Of a DNA stretch of 48,960 bases, positions 39,471 through 48,465 are shown piece after piece. The position numbers and the translations under genes are program-made. Positions within the stretch are counted from its first letter, which is position 1. Each line of letters begins with the position of its first letter. This stretch comes from DATLGB01 sp038232275 (GTDB lineage Bacteria; Actinomycetota; Thermoleophilia; Solirubrobacterales; Solirubrobacteraceae): positions 1-48,960 of the forward strand of contig JBBSIC010000022.1 of the NCBI GenBank assembly GCA_038232275.1, in the 5' to 3' direction. The notes beneath the pieces are model-generated. The model had not been told where the DNA came from, did no database searches, and was given only the letters and a program-made list of their open reading frames with translations.

Positions 39471-41381
39471 GTGCCCGCCGTCCCGAAATCTCCTGCTCAC
39501 AAGGCGAGCGCGGTCGCGATGACGTTCGCCGCGCTGGGCGTCGTCTTCGGTGACATCGGCACCTCGCCGCTGTACGCGCTGCAGGCCGTCTTCTCCGTCG
39601 ACCACAGCGCGATCAAGCCCGATCACGACACGGTCTACGGCGTCATCTCGCTCGTGTTCTGGTCGATCACGATCGTGGTCTCGCTCAAGTACGTGACCTT
39701 CATCATGAAGGCCGACAACGACGGAGAGGGCGGCATCATGGCTCTGATCGCCTCGATCCAGTCCGTCGCGCTGAGCCGGCGCGGGAAGCTCGCCCTGATC
39801 GCCCTCGGGATCGTCGGCGCGTCGCTGTTCTATGGCGACGGGATGATCACGCCGGCGATCTCCGTGCTCTCCGCGGTCGAGGGCCTGAAGGTCGTGTCGC
39901 CGGACCTCGGCACCCTGGTGGTGCCGATCACGCTCGTGATCATCGTCGGCCTCTTCACGATCCAGCGCTTCGGGACGGGCGCCGTCGGTCGGCTCTTCGG
40001 GCCCGTCATGGCCGGGTGGTTCGCCATCCTCGCCCTCGCCGGCCTGGGCGAGATGCTCAAGGACCCGGCGATCCTGGAGGCGCTGTCGCCGACCTTCGGG
40101 CTGCAGTTCTTCGTCGACCACTTCGGGACGGCCTTCATCGCGCTGGGCGCGGTGGTCCTCACCATCACGGGCGCCGAGGCGCTGTACGCGGACATGGGCC
40201 ACTTCGGCCGCCCGCCGATCCGCCGCGCGTGGTTTCTGTTCGTCTTCCCCGCGCTGACGCTGAACTACCTCGGCCAGGGAGCGCTGATCCTGCGCTCGCC
40301 GTCGGCGATCGGCAGCCCGTTGTTCCTGCTGTTCCCCGAGTGGGCGCAGATCCCGATGGTGATCTTCGCGACCTTCGCGACGATCATCGCCTCGCAGGCC
40401 GTGATCTCCGGCGCGTTCTCCGTGACGCGCCAGGCGGTCTCGCTCGGCTTCCTGCCGCGCCTGACCATCCGGCACACGTCGCAGGACGAGGAGGGGCAGG
40501 TCTACGCCCCGCTGGTCAACTGGGGGATCTTCGTCGCGGTCGTCGCGCTCGTGGTCGGCTTCGGCTCATCGCAGAAGCTGGCCTCCGCGTACGGCATCGC
40601 CGTCACCGGGACGCTCGCGATCGACACGATCCTGTTCTTCGTGGTCGTCCGCACGCGCTGGCAGCGCCCGCTGAAGATCGTGGTCCTCGGCATGGCGGGC
40701 TTTCTGACCGTCGACCTCGCGTTCCTCGCCGCCAACGTGCCGAAGATCGCCACCGGCGGCTGGTTTCCGCTGGTGGTCGCCGCGCTCGTCTTCACCGTGC
40801 TGATGACGTGGCAGCGCGGACGCGAGCTGCTGACGCGCACGCGCGAGGAGGCGGAGGGCCCGCTGCGCGAGTTCGTCACCGACCTGCGCTCGCACGACCC
40901 GCCGGTCCACCGCGTGACCGGCACCGCCGTCTTCCTGCACGCCAACAACCACACCACGCCGCTGGCGATGCGCAACAACCTCGAGCACAACCGCACGCTG
41001 CACGAGTCGGTCGTGATCCTCTCGATCGACATCGAGCGGGTGCCGCACGTCCCGGTCGAGCGCCGGCTCGAGATCGACGAGCTCGGCTACGGCGACGACG
41101 GGATCGCGCACGTGCGGGCGTCCTACGGCTTCCAGGACAAGCCGGACGTCCCCGCGGCGCTCGAGCTCTGCAAGCAGCACGGCCTCGAGCGCCCGCTGGA
41201 GGTCGAGGGCGCGTCCTACTTCCTCTCGCACATGACGATCGTCACGGCTAAGAGCCCGGGCATGGCCCGCTGGCGCAAGCGCCTGTTCATCGCCATGGCC
41301 CGCAACGCCGCCAACGCGACGGAGTACTTTGCGCTGCCCGTCGACGACGTGGTGGTCATGGGGTCGCACATCGAGCTGTGA
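39471..41381 (+). CDS. kup: Kup-family potassium transporter
   Basis: 636-aa membrane protein. The N-terminal signature GVVFGDIGTSPLYALQAVF and NDGEGGIMALIA identify Kup/HAK K+ uptake systems. About 12 membrane helices span residues 15-450, with GDGMITPAISVLSAVEGL and GAEALYADMGHFGRPPIRRA in the conserved core. The C-terminal cytosolic part (about 480-636) has IDIERVPHVPVERRLEIDEL and ASYFLSHMTIVTAKSPGM. The start is the GTG/ATG region giving MPAVPKSPAHK. Confidence 0.94.
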   Translation: MPAVPKSPAHKASAVAMTFAALGVVFGDIGTSPLYALQAVFSVDHSAIKPDHDTVYGVISLVFWSITIVVSLKYVTFIMKADNDGEGGIMALIASIQSVALSRRGKLALIALGIVGASLFYGDGMITPAISVLSAVEGLKVVSPDLGTLVVPITLVIIVGLFTIQRFGTGAVGRLFGPVMAGWFAILALAGLGEMLKDPAILEALSPTFGLQFFVDHFGTAFIALGAVVLTITGAEALYADMGHFGRPPIRRAWFLFVFPALTLNYLGQGALILRSPSAIGSPLFLLFPEWAQIPMVIFATFATIIASQAVISGAFSVTRQAVSLGFLPRLTIRHTSQDEEGQVYAPLVNWGIFVAVVALVVGFGSSQKLASAYGIAVTGTLAIDTILFFVVVRTRWQRPLKIVVLGMAGFLTVDLAFLAANVPKIATGGWFPLVVAALVFTVLMTWQRGRELLTRTREEAEGPLREFVTDLRSHDPPVHRVTGTAVFLHANNHTTPLAMRNNLEHNRTLHESVVILSIDIERVPHVPVERRLEIDELGYGDDGIAHVRASYGFQDKPDVPAALELCKQHGLERPLEVEGASYFLSHMTIVTAKSPGMARWRKRLFIAMARNAANATEYFALPVDDVVVMGSHIEL

Positions 41382-41434
41382 GCGACAACCAACCGCCCGC
41401 ACACGCTTCCGGGCCAGCTGTCTTGTGCATTCAC

Positions 41435-41450
41435 CCCCCTCAGAAGGGGG
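41435..41450 (+). terminator. Hairpin after kup
   Basis: CCCCCT-CAGA-AGGGGG, a 6-bp stem with 4-nt loop about 54 nt after the kup stop. No T-run follows. The rest of 41382-41583 shows only the GGAGG ribosome-binding site of the next gene. Confidence 0.4.
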
Positions 41451-41583
41451 CTGCGGATGCCCACAATGCCCGCACCGGCTTACCGGCGACTGGCGGCCTG
41501 AGCCGCGCCGGCGGCCGGTGCCAAGCGGTATGCTCGAAGCGAGCGAGCAGAACGCGAATCGCCCGCGTCGCGATGGAGGTGCT

Positions 41584-42060
41584 GTGACTGTGAGACCTGG
41601 CCCTGCTCTGAAGCGGCTCCTGCGAGCGCCGACGGCCTTGTACGGCGCCCATGCTGGTTGGTTGCTAGGCCATCGCTTCCTGCTGCTCAGCCACCGCGGA
41701 CGACGGAGCGGCCTCCTGCACCGGTCGGTGCTGGAGGTTGTCTGCTGGCGTCCGGAGACTCGGGAGGCGGTGGTGATGTCGGGCTTCGGGCCGAAGTCCC
41801 AATGGCATCAGAACGTGCTCGCCGGCGGAGCGACCGAGATCCGGATCGCTCGTCAGTGCTGGCGGCCGCAGGTGCGCCACCTCAGCCCCGAGGAGGCCTC
41901 CTCGGTGATGGCGGACTACGAGCGTCGGAACCGCCTGGCGGGTCCGCTCCTGCGCGCCGTGCTCTCGCGGCTGGCCGGCTTTCGCTACGACGGCTCCGCC
42001 CCGGCCAGGCTGAGGCTCGTACAGGCGCTCCCGCTCGTGGCCTTCCGCCCGCAGGGTTGA
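41584..42060 (+). CDS. Deazaflavin (F420)-dependent nitroreductase-family protein
   Basis: 158 aa of the Ddn split-barrel family: LLGHRFLLLSHRGRRSGLLH, RSVLEVVCWRPETREAVVMS, GFGPKSQWHQNVLAG and IRIARQCWRPQVRHLSPEEA. Members reduce nitro or quinone substrates with F420H2. The GTG at 41584 is chosen because GGAGGT lies 5 nt upstream. It implies F420 synthesis elsewhere in the genome. Confidence 0.85.
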   Translation: MTVRPGPALKRLLRAPTALYGAHAGWLLGHRFLLLSHRGRRSGLLHRSVLEVVCWRPETREAVVMSGFGPKSQWHQNVLAGGATEIRIARQCWRPQVRHLSPEEASSVMADYERRNRLAGPLLRAVLSRLAGFRYDGSAPARLRLVQALPLVAFRPQG

Positions 42061-42073
42061 GCGATGCCGAGCC

Positions 42074-44143
42074 TCAGCCGCAGCGCCGGTAGGTGCGCCC
42101 GTTGCGGCGCCTGACCCCGGCCGTGCTGCGGCTGGTGACGACGACGCGCGCCCGGCCGCGCGGGAGTCTCACGGTCACGCGCCGCCGCAGCCGCCTGCCA
42201 CGGAGGGTCTTGACGTGCCTGCCGTTGATCGTCACCCGGGCGACCTTCAGCGTGCGCGCGGCCCGCAGGCGGAAGCCCAGCTTGCGCGGCCTCGCGCAGG
42301 AGCTGTGCCTCGGGAGCTTCGCGGCGCGCTTGAGCCTGCTCGAGGCCTTGCCGAACGGCGTCGTCCCGTCCGGGCCGGAGCCGATCGGACCGGTCGGCTT
42401 GCCGAGGTGCGGGATCTGAAGGACCCCCGGGGAAGCCGGGCTGGTCAAGACGGCGACCGGGCCGGAGCCGAAGGTGCCGCGGTAGGTGAGCGAGCTCGTC
42501 GAGATCGTCAGGCGCAGGGCATGGCCCGTGGCGTAGCGGTGCACGAGGCCGGGCAGCTCGATCGTCACGGGCTTGGACGGATCGGCGACACGCGCCGCCG
42601 AGATCAGGTTGCGGTTGAGCGTCGCCGAGCCGTCCGGCGCGACGTCGTAGAGCTTCGCGAACAGCAGCAGGTCGGCGGCGGGATCGAGCGCGCCGGCGAA
42701 GGTCGGCGCCTCGACCGAGACGCTGAGGCGCGGGATCCCCGCCAGGTCGAGGTCCTGCGTCAGCGGTGCCGTCGTGTAGGAGACCGAGGTGCCGGACAGG
42801 TCTGCGCCCTCGGGGCTCAGGATGCCGCCGCCCGTGCTCGTCGGCGCCGCGCTCGCGAGCATCGTCGAGCTGCCGGCCCGCACCTCGCCGCGGTCGGAGA
42901 CCAGCGCGCCGGCCCCCGAGAGAAACAGCGACTCGTCCTTCGCCGCGGGATAGGCGGACGTGGAGGCGACCGCCGGGGCGGCGTCGCCCTGATAGGCGAT
43001 CCAGTCCGTCAAGAAGGAGAAGTCCAGCGCGGGCGCCGCACCCGTGCCCTTGAGATAGTGGTCGAACCACTCGAGGTCCATGCGGCTCTCGTAGGCCCCC
43101 TCGGGGTTCGCGGCGTCGTTCTCGGCGGTGCCGATATCGCCGCCGGAGTGCCCGGCGGAGCGCCAGAGCAGCTTCACCGGCAGGCCCTTGGCCTTGAGCG
43201 CCTTGTAGGTGGCCGTCGCCTCCTGCAGGTCGAACAGGTTGTCCGACTGGCCCTGGGTGAGGAACGTCGGGATCCTGATGTCCCGGTAGTACGAGGAGAC
43301 CGACGCGTTGCGCAGGAAGCCGACGCCGGTGGCGTCGAGGTAGCCGCGGGCGGCGCCGGTGATCAGCGCGGGGCACACCTGGCCGGCGAAGTTCGGGCAC
43401 ACGCCGACGTGGCTCGGATCGGCCAGCGCGGCGGCCAGGCCCTGTCCGAGGCCGATGCCGAAGAAGAGCACGGGCCAGTCGATCTTCACGACGCCCGGCG
43501 TCGCGTAGCTGACGCCCTTGGCGAAGTCGGTGTTGTTGGGCGCCAGCGAGTAGGAGAGGTCGTTCCAGGTGATCTGCGGGATGATCGTGTCCAGCCGCGA
43601 GTCGACGGCGGCGACGGCGAACTGGATCTGGCCCCCGTAGGAGCCGCCGATCATGCCGACGCGCGGGTCGTCGGGCCGCGCGCTGCCGTCGTGCGCCTTG
43701 GCGTCGTGGACGACGAAGCCCACCTTCGTGCCGTCGGTGGCCGTCTTGGAGCCGCCGAGGAAGGAGATCAGCTCGCTGCCGGCCGCACCGTCGTGCTCGC
43801 GATCGTCGAGGGTGATCTTGCAGCCGCTCTTGCCGAAACCCAGGCCGGAGTAGGCGAGGAACGCGTAGCCGCGTCTGGCGTAGGAGGCGGCGAGCGTCGC
43901 GAACTCGTCCTTGGAGCCGCCGAAGCCGTTCGTGGCCAGGACCGCCGGGACGGGCTTGGCCTGCGACGCGCCGGCGGGCGTGTAGAGGTCGGCGTCCACG
44001 GTGCATGGCGTGTCGTGTTTGGCGCCGACGCGCACGTCGAAGCGCAGCGCGCGCTTGGAGAAGTCCGCGGCGCCGGCGGATCCCGGGACCATGAGCGCAA
44101 CCACCGTGGCGGCGAGCGCCGCGCCCACCCGAGCTCTGGACAT
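42074..44143 (-). CDS. Secreted X-Pro dipeptidyl-peptidase/CocE-like alpha/beta hydrolase
   Basis: 689 aa. Signal peptide: ALAATVVALMVPGSAGA. The hydrolase domain has VPAVLATNGFGGSKDEFATL, nucleophile elbow MIGGSYGGQIQF (Ser), a likely Asp in TFLTQGQSDNLFD and His in SAGHSGGD. The X-Pro/CocE C-terminal jelly-roll follows (DLDLAGIPRLSVSVEA; IELPGLVHRYATGHALRLTI). The last ~110 residues are a basic, low-complexity beta module (LKVARVTINGRHVKTLRGRR) ending near RTYRRCG, often seen on secreted actinobacterial proteins. Substrate (ester or peptide) unknown. Confidence 0.83.
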   Translation of the reverse strand: MSRARVGAALAATVVALMVPGSAGAADFSKRALRFDVRVGAKHDTPCTVDADLYTPAGASQAKPVPAVLATNGFGGSKDEFATLAASYARRGYAFLAYSGLGFGKSGCKITLDDREHDGAAGSELISFLGGSKTATDGTKVGFVVHDAKAHDGSARPDDPRVGMIGGSYGGQIQFAVAAVDSRLDTIIPQITWNDLSYSLAPNNTDFAKGVSYATPGVVKIDWPVLFFGIGLGQGLAAALADPSHVGVCPNFAGQVCPALITGAARGYLDATGVGFLRNASVSSYYRDIRIPTFLTQGQSDNLFDLQEATATYKALKAKGLPVKLLWRSAGHSGGDIGTAENDAANPEGAYESRMDLEWFDHYLKGTGAAPALDFSFLTDWIAYQGDAAPAVASTSAYPAAKDESLFLSGAGALVSDRGEVRAGSSTMLASAAPTSTGGGILSPEGADLSGTSVSYTTAPLTQDLDLAGIPRLSVSVEAPTFAGALDPAADLLLFAKLYDVAPDGSATLNRNLISAARVADPSKPVTIELPGLVHRYATGHALRLTISTSSLTYRGTFGSGPVAVLTSPASPGVLQIPHLGKPTGPIGSGPDGTTPFGKASSRLKRAAKLPRHSSCARPRKLGFRLRAARTLKVARVTINGRHVKTLRGRRLRRRVTVRLPRGRARVVVTSRSTAGVRRRNGRTYRRCG

Positions 44144-44222
44144 GGGCCGGAGATTAGACGGGTTGTGATCTGGTGAGCGCCGGTTGCCCGCCGCGCGGCC
44201 GCGTGCGTCATCCTCCATCCGG

Positions 44223-45104
44223 GTGCCGGCGTCGTTCACCATCACTCCGTCCGGCGCGTTCGATCTCGCCGCCGCCGCGGGCTTCGGCTTCGGCCCGAGC
44301 GTGGGCGCCGCGACCCCGGCCGAGCCGCGCATGTCACTGGCCTTCTGCCTGGATGCGCTCGACGGCCACGCGGGCGTGGAGCTCGTGCAGGACGCGGACG
44401 GGCGCGTGCACGGATCGGTAGAGGGCGCCGACGACATAGGCGCCGTGCGCCGGCAGGTTGCCCGCGTGCTCTCGCTGGACGGCGACGGCGCGGCGTTCGA
44501 GGCGATAGGCGCGCGCGAGACCGTGCTCGGCGGCCTGCAGGCGCAGTACCCCGGCCTGCGCCCGGTGCTCTTTCATTCGCCCTACGAGGCGGCCGCGTGG
44601 GGGATCCTCTCCGCCCGGCGGCCGGCCGCGCAGGCTGCGGTCGCGCGCCGGGAGCTGTCGGAGCGGCTCGGGCGCGTCTTCTCCGCGGGCGCCGCCTTCC
44701 CGACGCCCGAGCGGCTGCTTCAGGCGCGGCCGGTCCCGGGTCTGCCGGCGGTCAGGGTCGAGCGACTGCACGCCCTCGCGCGCGCCGCGCTGGCGGGCGA
44801 GCTCGACCAGGCGGCGCTGATCGCGATGGACCCCGCCGAGGCCGACGCGCAGCTGCAGCGGCTGCCGGGAATCGGCCCGTTCTACGCGATGCTCGTGCTG
44901 TTGCGCGGCACGGGCCACACCGACCTGCTGCCCGCGACCGAGCCGCGCACGCTCGCGGCGGCGGCACACTTCTACGGCCTCGACGCCCCGCCGTCAGTGG
45001 AGGAGTTCGAGGCGCTGGCCGCGCCCTGGCGCCCGTTTCGCACCTGGGCCGGCGTGCTGCTGCACTACGCGGGGCGCCGCGCCGGGGTCGAGCCGGTCCG
45101 CTAG
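44223..45104 (+). CDS. AlkA-like DNA-3-methyladenine glycosylase
   Basis: 293 aa. The N-terminal AlkA-type domain (ASFTITPSGAFDLAAAAGFG) precedes an HhH-GPD core: ERLLQARPVPGLPAVRVERL, LQRLPGIGPFYAMLVLLRGT and LLPATEPRTLAAA. The helix-hairpin-helix LPGIGPF is intact. At the catalytic aspartate position the sequence has PATEP, so Glu may replace Asp. GTG 44223 starts just before the first domain strand; a TTG at 44184 is in frame. Its stop overlaps the convergent desaturase stop (CTAG). Confidence 0.8.
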   Translation: MPASFTITPSGAFDLAAAAGFGFGPSVGAATPAEPRMSLAFCLDALDGHAGVELVQDADGRVHGSVEGADDIGAVRRQVARVLSLDGDGAAFEAIGARETVLGGLQAQYPGLRPVLFHSPYEAAAWGILSARRPAAQAAVARRELSERLGRVFSAGAAFPTPERLLQARPVPGLPAVRVERLHALARAALAGELDQAALIAMDPAEADAQLQRLPGIGPFYAMLVLLRGTGHTDLLPATEPRTLAAAAHFYGLDAPPSVEEFEALAAPWRPFRTWAGVLLHYAGRRAGVEPVR

Positions 45105-46057
45105 CCGACCGGCTGCTTCTCGCGCTCGACTTCGCGGCGGGCGACGGGCGGCGCGTCCTGGACGGCGGGCGCCGGCGCGCCAGCGATCGCCAGGCGCTGC
45201 TGCTGGCGCTCCGGCGCGATCCGGACGACGTTCCAGACCAGGCCGAGCCTCTCCATGCCGCCGATGATCAGGCCGGAGAGGTCGATCTCATACCAGCGCA
45301 GGCCGTGCGAGGCCGAGCGCGGGAAGGCGTGGTGGTTGTGGTGCCAGGACTCGCCGAGGGACAGCACGGAGAGCCACGCGACGTTGGTGGAGTGATCCTC
45401 GACGGCGAAGCGGCGGCGGCCGAAGAAGTGGCAGATCGAGTTGATCGACCAGGTGACGTGGTGCAGCAAAAAGACGCGCACCAGACCGCCCCAGACGAGG
45501 CCGCGCACAGCGCCGCCGAGCGTGAGGTCATGGATGATGAAGCCGGCGAGCGCGGGCACCAGCAGCGAGCCGAGCGCCAGCCACGGGAAGGCCTTGGTCA
45601 TCCGGCGCATGCCGCGATCCTCGTAGAGGTCGCGGGCGTACTTCTTCCAGTCCGCCTGGCCCTGCGTCTCGAACAGCCACCCGGTGTGGGCGTGCCAGAG
45701 CCCGCGCAGGCCGTGCCCATGGCCGACGTGCGGGGAGTGCGGGTCGCCCTCCTCGTCGGTGTGGGCATGGTGCTTGCGGTGGTCGGCCACCCAGTCCAGG
45801 ACGCTGCCCTGCAGCGAGTAGGAGCCCATCAGCGCGAAGAGGTACTCGACCGGCTTGGAGGTCTGGAAGGCCCGGTGGGTCAGCATCCGATGAAAGCCGA
45901 TCGTGACGCCGAAGCCCGTCAGGGCATAGGTGACGCCCAGGATCGCGAGGTCCGCGCCGTCCACCGCCCGGTTCCACAGCAGCACGATGGCGGCGATCAC
46001 GCCCAGGAAGGGCAGGCCGACGCCGATGATGTTGGCGGTGCGTTCAGCTCGGGTCAT
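45101..46057 (-). CDS. Acyl-CoA/acyl-lipid delta-9-type fatty acid desaturase
   Basis: 318-aa membrane di-iron enzyme. Three His boxes: HRMLTH, DHRKHHAH and ESWHHNHHAF, plus further His residues (LLHHVTW). Four membrane helices are expected in pairs around them. SLQGSVLDWVADHRKHHAHT and RYEIDLSG-like ends (WYEIDLSGLIIGGMERLGL) are typical of delta-9 desaturases. It introduces double bonds to keep membranes fluid. It is divergent from the PucR regulator with 83 bp between. Confidence 0.92.
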   Translation of the reverse strand: MTRAERTANIIGVGLPFLGVIAAIVLLWNRAVDGADLAILGVTYALTGFGVTIGFHRMLTHRAFQTSKPVEYLFALMGSYSLQGSVLDWVADHRKHHAHTDEEGDPHSPHVGHGHGLRGLWHAHTGWLFETQGQADWKKYARDLYEDRGMRRMTKAFPWLALGSLLVPALAGFIIHDLTLGGAVRGLVWGGLVRVFLLHHVTWSINSICHFFGRRRFAVEDHSTNVAWLSVLSLGESWHHNHHAFPRSASHGLRWYEIDLSGLIIGGMERLGLVWNVVRIAPERQQQRLAIAGAPAPAVQDAPPVARREVEREKQPVG

Positions 46058-46140
46058 TACCTACATGGTTGCGCCTATCGAGGCCACCGTCTTGTGCGAT
46101 GTCACGCCTGCCAGACCCGAGGTTTTGTACATTTCCAACA

Positions 46141-47304
46141 ATGCCGCCGCCTCCGTGGGCATCGCTACCGCCGGAACTGGCCGTCGTCCTGCGCCCGGCG
46201 CTGCCGGCGCTGGCCGAGGAGGTCATCGACGCCGTCGGCCGCGACGTCGACGACTACCGGCGCCCGATGCGCGGCGACTTCGGGCGCAACGTCCGCCTCG
46301 GCGTCGAGTTCGCCCTCGGCCGCTTCCTCGACCTCTTCGGCGACAGCGAGCGCGAGCCGCGCCGCAACCGCCAGGTCTACGTCGAGCTCGGCCGGGGAGA
46401 ATTTCGCGAGGGCCGCAGCCTGGACGCGCTGCTGAGCGCCTACCGGCTCGGGGCCCGCGTGTCCTGGCGGCACTTCGTCGACGTGGGCCGCGAGGCCGGC
46501 GTGGACCCCGACGTCCTCTTCAGCCTCGGCGAGGCGATGTTCGCCTACATCGACGGGCTCTCGGCGGAGTCCACCGAGGGCTACGCCGCCGCGCAGTCCG
46601 CGGCCGCCGGGGAGCGCGCGCGCGAGCGCCGCCGGCTCGTGCGCATGGTGCTGCAGTCCCCGCCGCCCGACGAGCTGGTCGTACGCGAGGCCGCGCAGCG
46701 CGCCGGCTGGGAGGTGCCGGAGGCGGTCGCCGCCCTGGTCACCGGCGGCGAGGACGCCGACGCCCTCGCCAGCCGCCTCGGCACCGGCGCGATCGCCGAC
46801 GAGGAGGACGGCGTCCTGGTGGCGCTCGTCCCCGACCCGGACGCGCCGCGCCGCCGCGCCGAGCTCGAGGCGGCGCTCAGCGCGCCCGCCGCCCTCGGCC
46901 CCACCGTCGCGCTCGGCGCCGCGACCGCGAGCGCCGCCCGGGCCCGTCTCGCCTACCGCCTCGCCGCGGCGGGCACCCTCCCCGCCTTCGCCGTCGCCGA
47001 CGAGCACCTCGCGACGCTGGTCCTGCACGCCGACGCGCGCCTGACCGCCGATCTTGCGGCGATCGTGCTCGGGCCGCTCGCCGGCCTCCCGCCCCGCCCG
47101 CGCGAGAAGCTCACGGACACGCTGCGCGCGTGGCTGGACCACCACGGACGCGTCGAGGAGGTCGCCCTGGCGCTCGGCGTGCATCCGCAGACCGTGCGCT
47201 ACCGGCTCAACCAGCTGCGCGAGCTGTTCGGCCCCGCCGCCCTCGAGGACCCCGAGACCCGCTTCAGCCTGGCGCTGGCGCTGCGGGCGGCGGCGCCGTC
47301 GTGA
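46141..47304 (+). CDS. PucR/CdaR-type helix-turn-helix regulator
   Basis: 387 aa. The N-terminal helical sensor (about 10-170) contains LGRGEFREGRSLDALLSAYR and MFAYIDGLSAESTEGYAAAQ. The middle part resembles a degenerate GGDEF-like PucR domain. The C-terminal HTH_30 is KLTDTLRAWLDHHGRVEEVA then LGVHPQTVRYRLNQLRELFG. The ATG at 46141 is preferred; upstream in-frame codons give no family likeness. Divergent placement makes the desaturase its most likely target. Its last 41 bp overlap the convergent AI-2E gene. Confidence 0.83.
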   Translation: MPPPPWASLPPELAVVLRPALPALAEEVIDAVGRDVDDYRRPMRGDFGRNVRLGVEFALGRFLDLFGDSEREPRRNRQVYVELGRGEFREGRSLDALLSAYRLGARVSWRHFVDVGREAGVDPDVLFSLGEAMFAYIDGLSAESTEGYAAAQSAAAGERARERRRLVRMVLQSPPPDELVVREAAQRAGWEVPEAVAALVTGGEDADALASRLGTGAIADEEDGVLVALVPDPDAPRRRAELEAALSAPAALGPTVALGAATASAARARLAYRLAAAGTLPAFAVADEHLATLVLHADARLTADLAAIVLGPLAGLPPRPREKLTDTLRAWLDHHGRVEEVALALGVHPQTVRYRLNQLRELFGPAALEDPETRFSLALALRAAAPS

Positions 47305-48367
47305 CCGCGGTCCCGTCGCGCTGCTCGCGGCGGTGCTCGAGGTAGCTGCGCAGCACGACCTGGAGCGTGCCGGCGACCGGGATCGCGGCGAGCGCGCCGA
47401 CCACGCCGGCGACCTCGGCCCCGATCAGGACCGCGATCAGCACCGCCAGCGGGGAGAGGTCGACGGTGCGCCCGTAGATGACGGGCTGCAGGACGTGGTT
47501 CTCGAGCTGCTGGTAGACGATCACGACCGCGGCCATCACGATGCCCGCGACCGTGGACTCCGTGAAGGCGACGCCGACGACGATCAGGCCGCCGATCGTC
47601 GCGCCCGCGAGCGGCACGAGGTCCAGCAGGGCGGCGATGAAGCCGAGCGCCAGCGCGTACGGAGCCCCGAGGATCAGCAGGGCCAGGCCGTAGACCGTGC
47701 CGCAGACCAGGCTGATCAGCAGGTTGCCGGTGACGTACCCGCCGACCGTCTCGTAGACCTGGCGCCCGACCGTGCGCACGCGCTGCTGGCGCGCCTCGGG
47801 CACGCTCGCGTAGGCGCGCTCGATCCAGGCCTTGCCCTCGAGCAGCATGAACAGGGTGAGGAAGATGATCGTGAGCGTGGCGGTGACGAATGTCGCGACG
47901 CCCTTGCCGACCGACAGCAGGGCCCCGAAGTGCGAGAGCAGCTTGGTGCCCCCGCCGTTGCCGACGGCCTCCTTCGCCTTCTCCACCACGTGGTACTTCG
48001 TCTCCAGGAAGCCGAGCGGTCCGCGCCCGTGGGTGAGGTCGTTGACATAGCCCGGGACCGCGTTGACGAAGTCGGAGATCTGCTTCGCCAGCGTCGGGAT
48101 GATGAGCCCGGCGGCGGCGGCGATGACCAGCAGCGTCAGCACGAAGATGATCGCCACGGCCGCGCCGCGCCGGCGCACGCCGCGGCGCTGCAGCCACTCG
48201 ACGGCGGGGTTGATCGCCAGCGACAGGAACGCGGCGATCAGGATCCAGGTGATCACGGTGTGCGCGATCAGCACGACCTTGAGCACGATCGCCACCGCCA
48301 GCAGGACCCCGACCAGCTTGAGGATCTCGCGCGGGCGGAAGTTGGCGTAGCGGTCGAGAACGGTCAC
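47264..48367 (-). CDS. AI-2E family transporter
   Basis: 367-aa membrane protein of the PerM/AI-2E family: two N-terminal helices, AAFLSLAINPAVEWLQRRGV, a long periplasmic-type stretch (about 90-160), then LLISLVCGTVYGLALLILGA, LDLVPLAGATIGGLIVVGVA and NHVLQPVIYGRTVDLSPLAV. Members export varied small molecules; the name does not prove AI-2 transport. Start is GTG 48367 giving MTVLDRYANFRPREI. Its 3' end overlaps the PucR gene by 41 bp on the opposite strand. Confidence 0.87.
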   Translation of the reverse strand: MTVLDRYANFRPREILKLVGVLLAVAIVLKVVLIAHTVITWILIAAFLSLAINPAVEWLQRRGVRRRGAAVAIIFVLTLLVIAAAAGLIIPTLAKQISDFVNAVPGYVNDLTHGRGPLGFLETKYHVVEKAKEAVGNGGGTKLLSHFGALLSVGKGVATFVTATLTIIFLTLFMLLEGKAWIERAYASVPEARQQRVRTVGRQVYETVGGYVTGNLLISLVCGTVYGLALLILGAPYALALGFIAALLDLVPLAGATIGGLIVVGVAFTESTVAGIVMAAVVIVYQQLENHVLQPVIYGRTVDLSPLAVLIAVLIGAEVAGVVGALAAIPVAGTLQVVLRSYLEHRREQRDGTAVTTAPPPAAPAPG

Positions 48368-48465
48368 GTCCCCACTCTGACCAGTCTGCGGGAGAACCAA
48401 ACGGCGGGCCCGGCGTGGCATCGCCGCCTAAAGACGCCGCCGCCTCGTGCCGATGCGCGGGGAAG

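Noticed and set aside
42215..44176. Open frame of about 650 codons opposite the secreted hydrolase
   Set aside because: The minus strand has a signal peptide, nucleophile elbow and family motifs; the plus frame has none.
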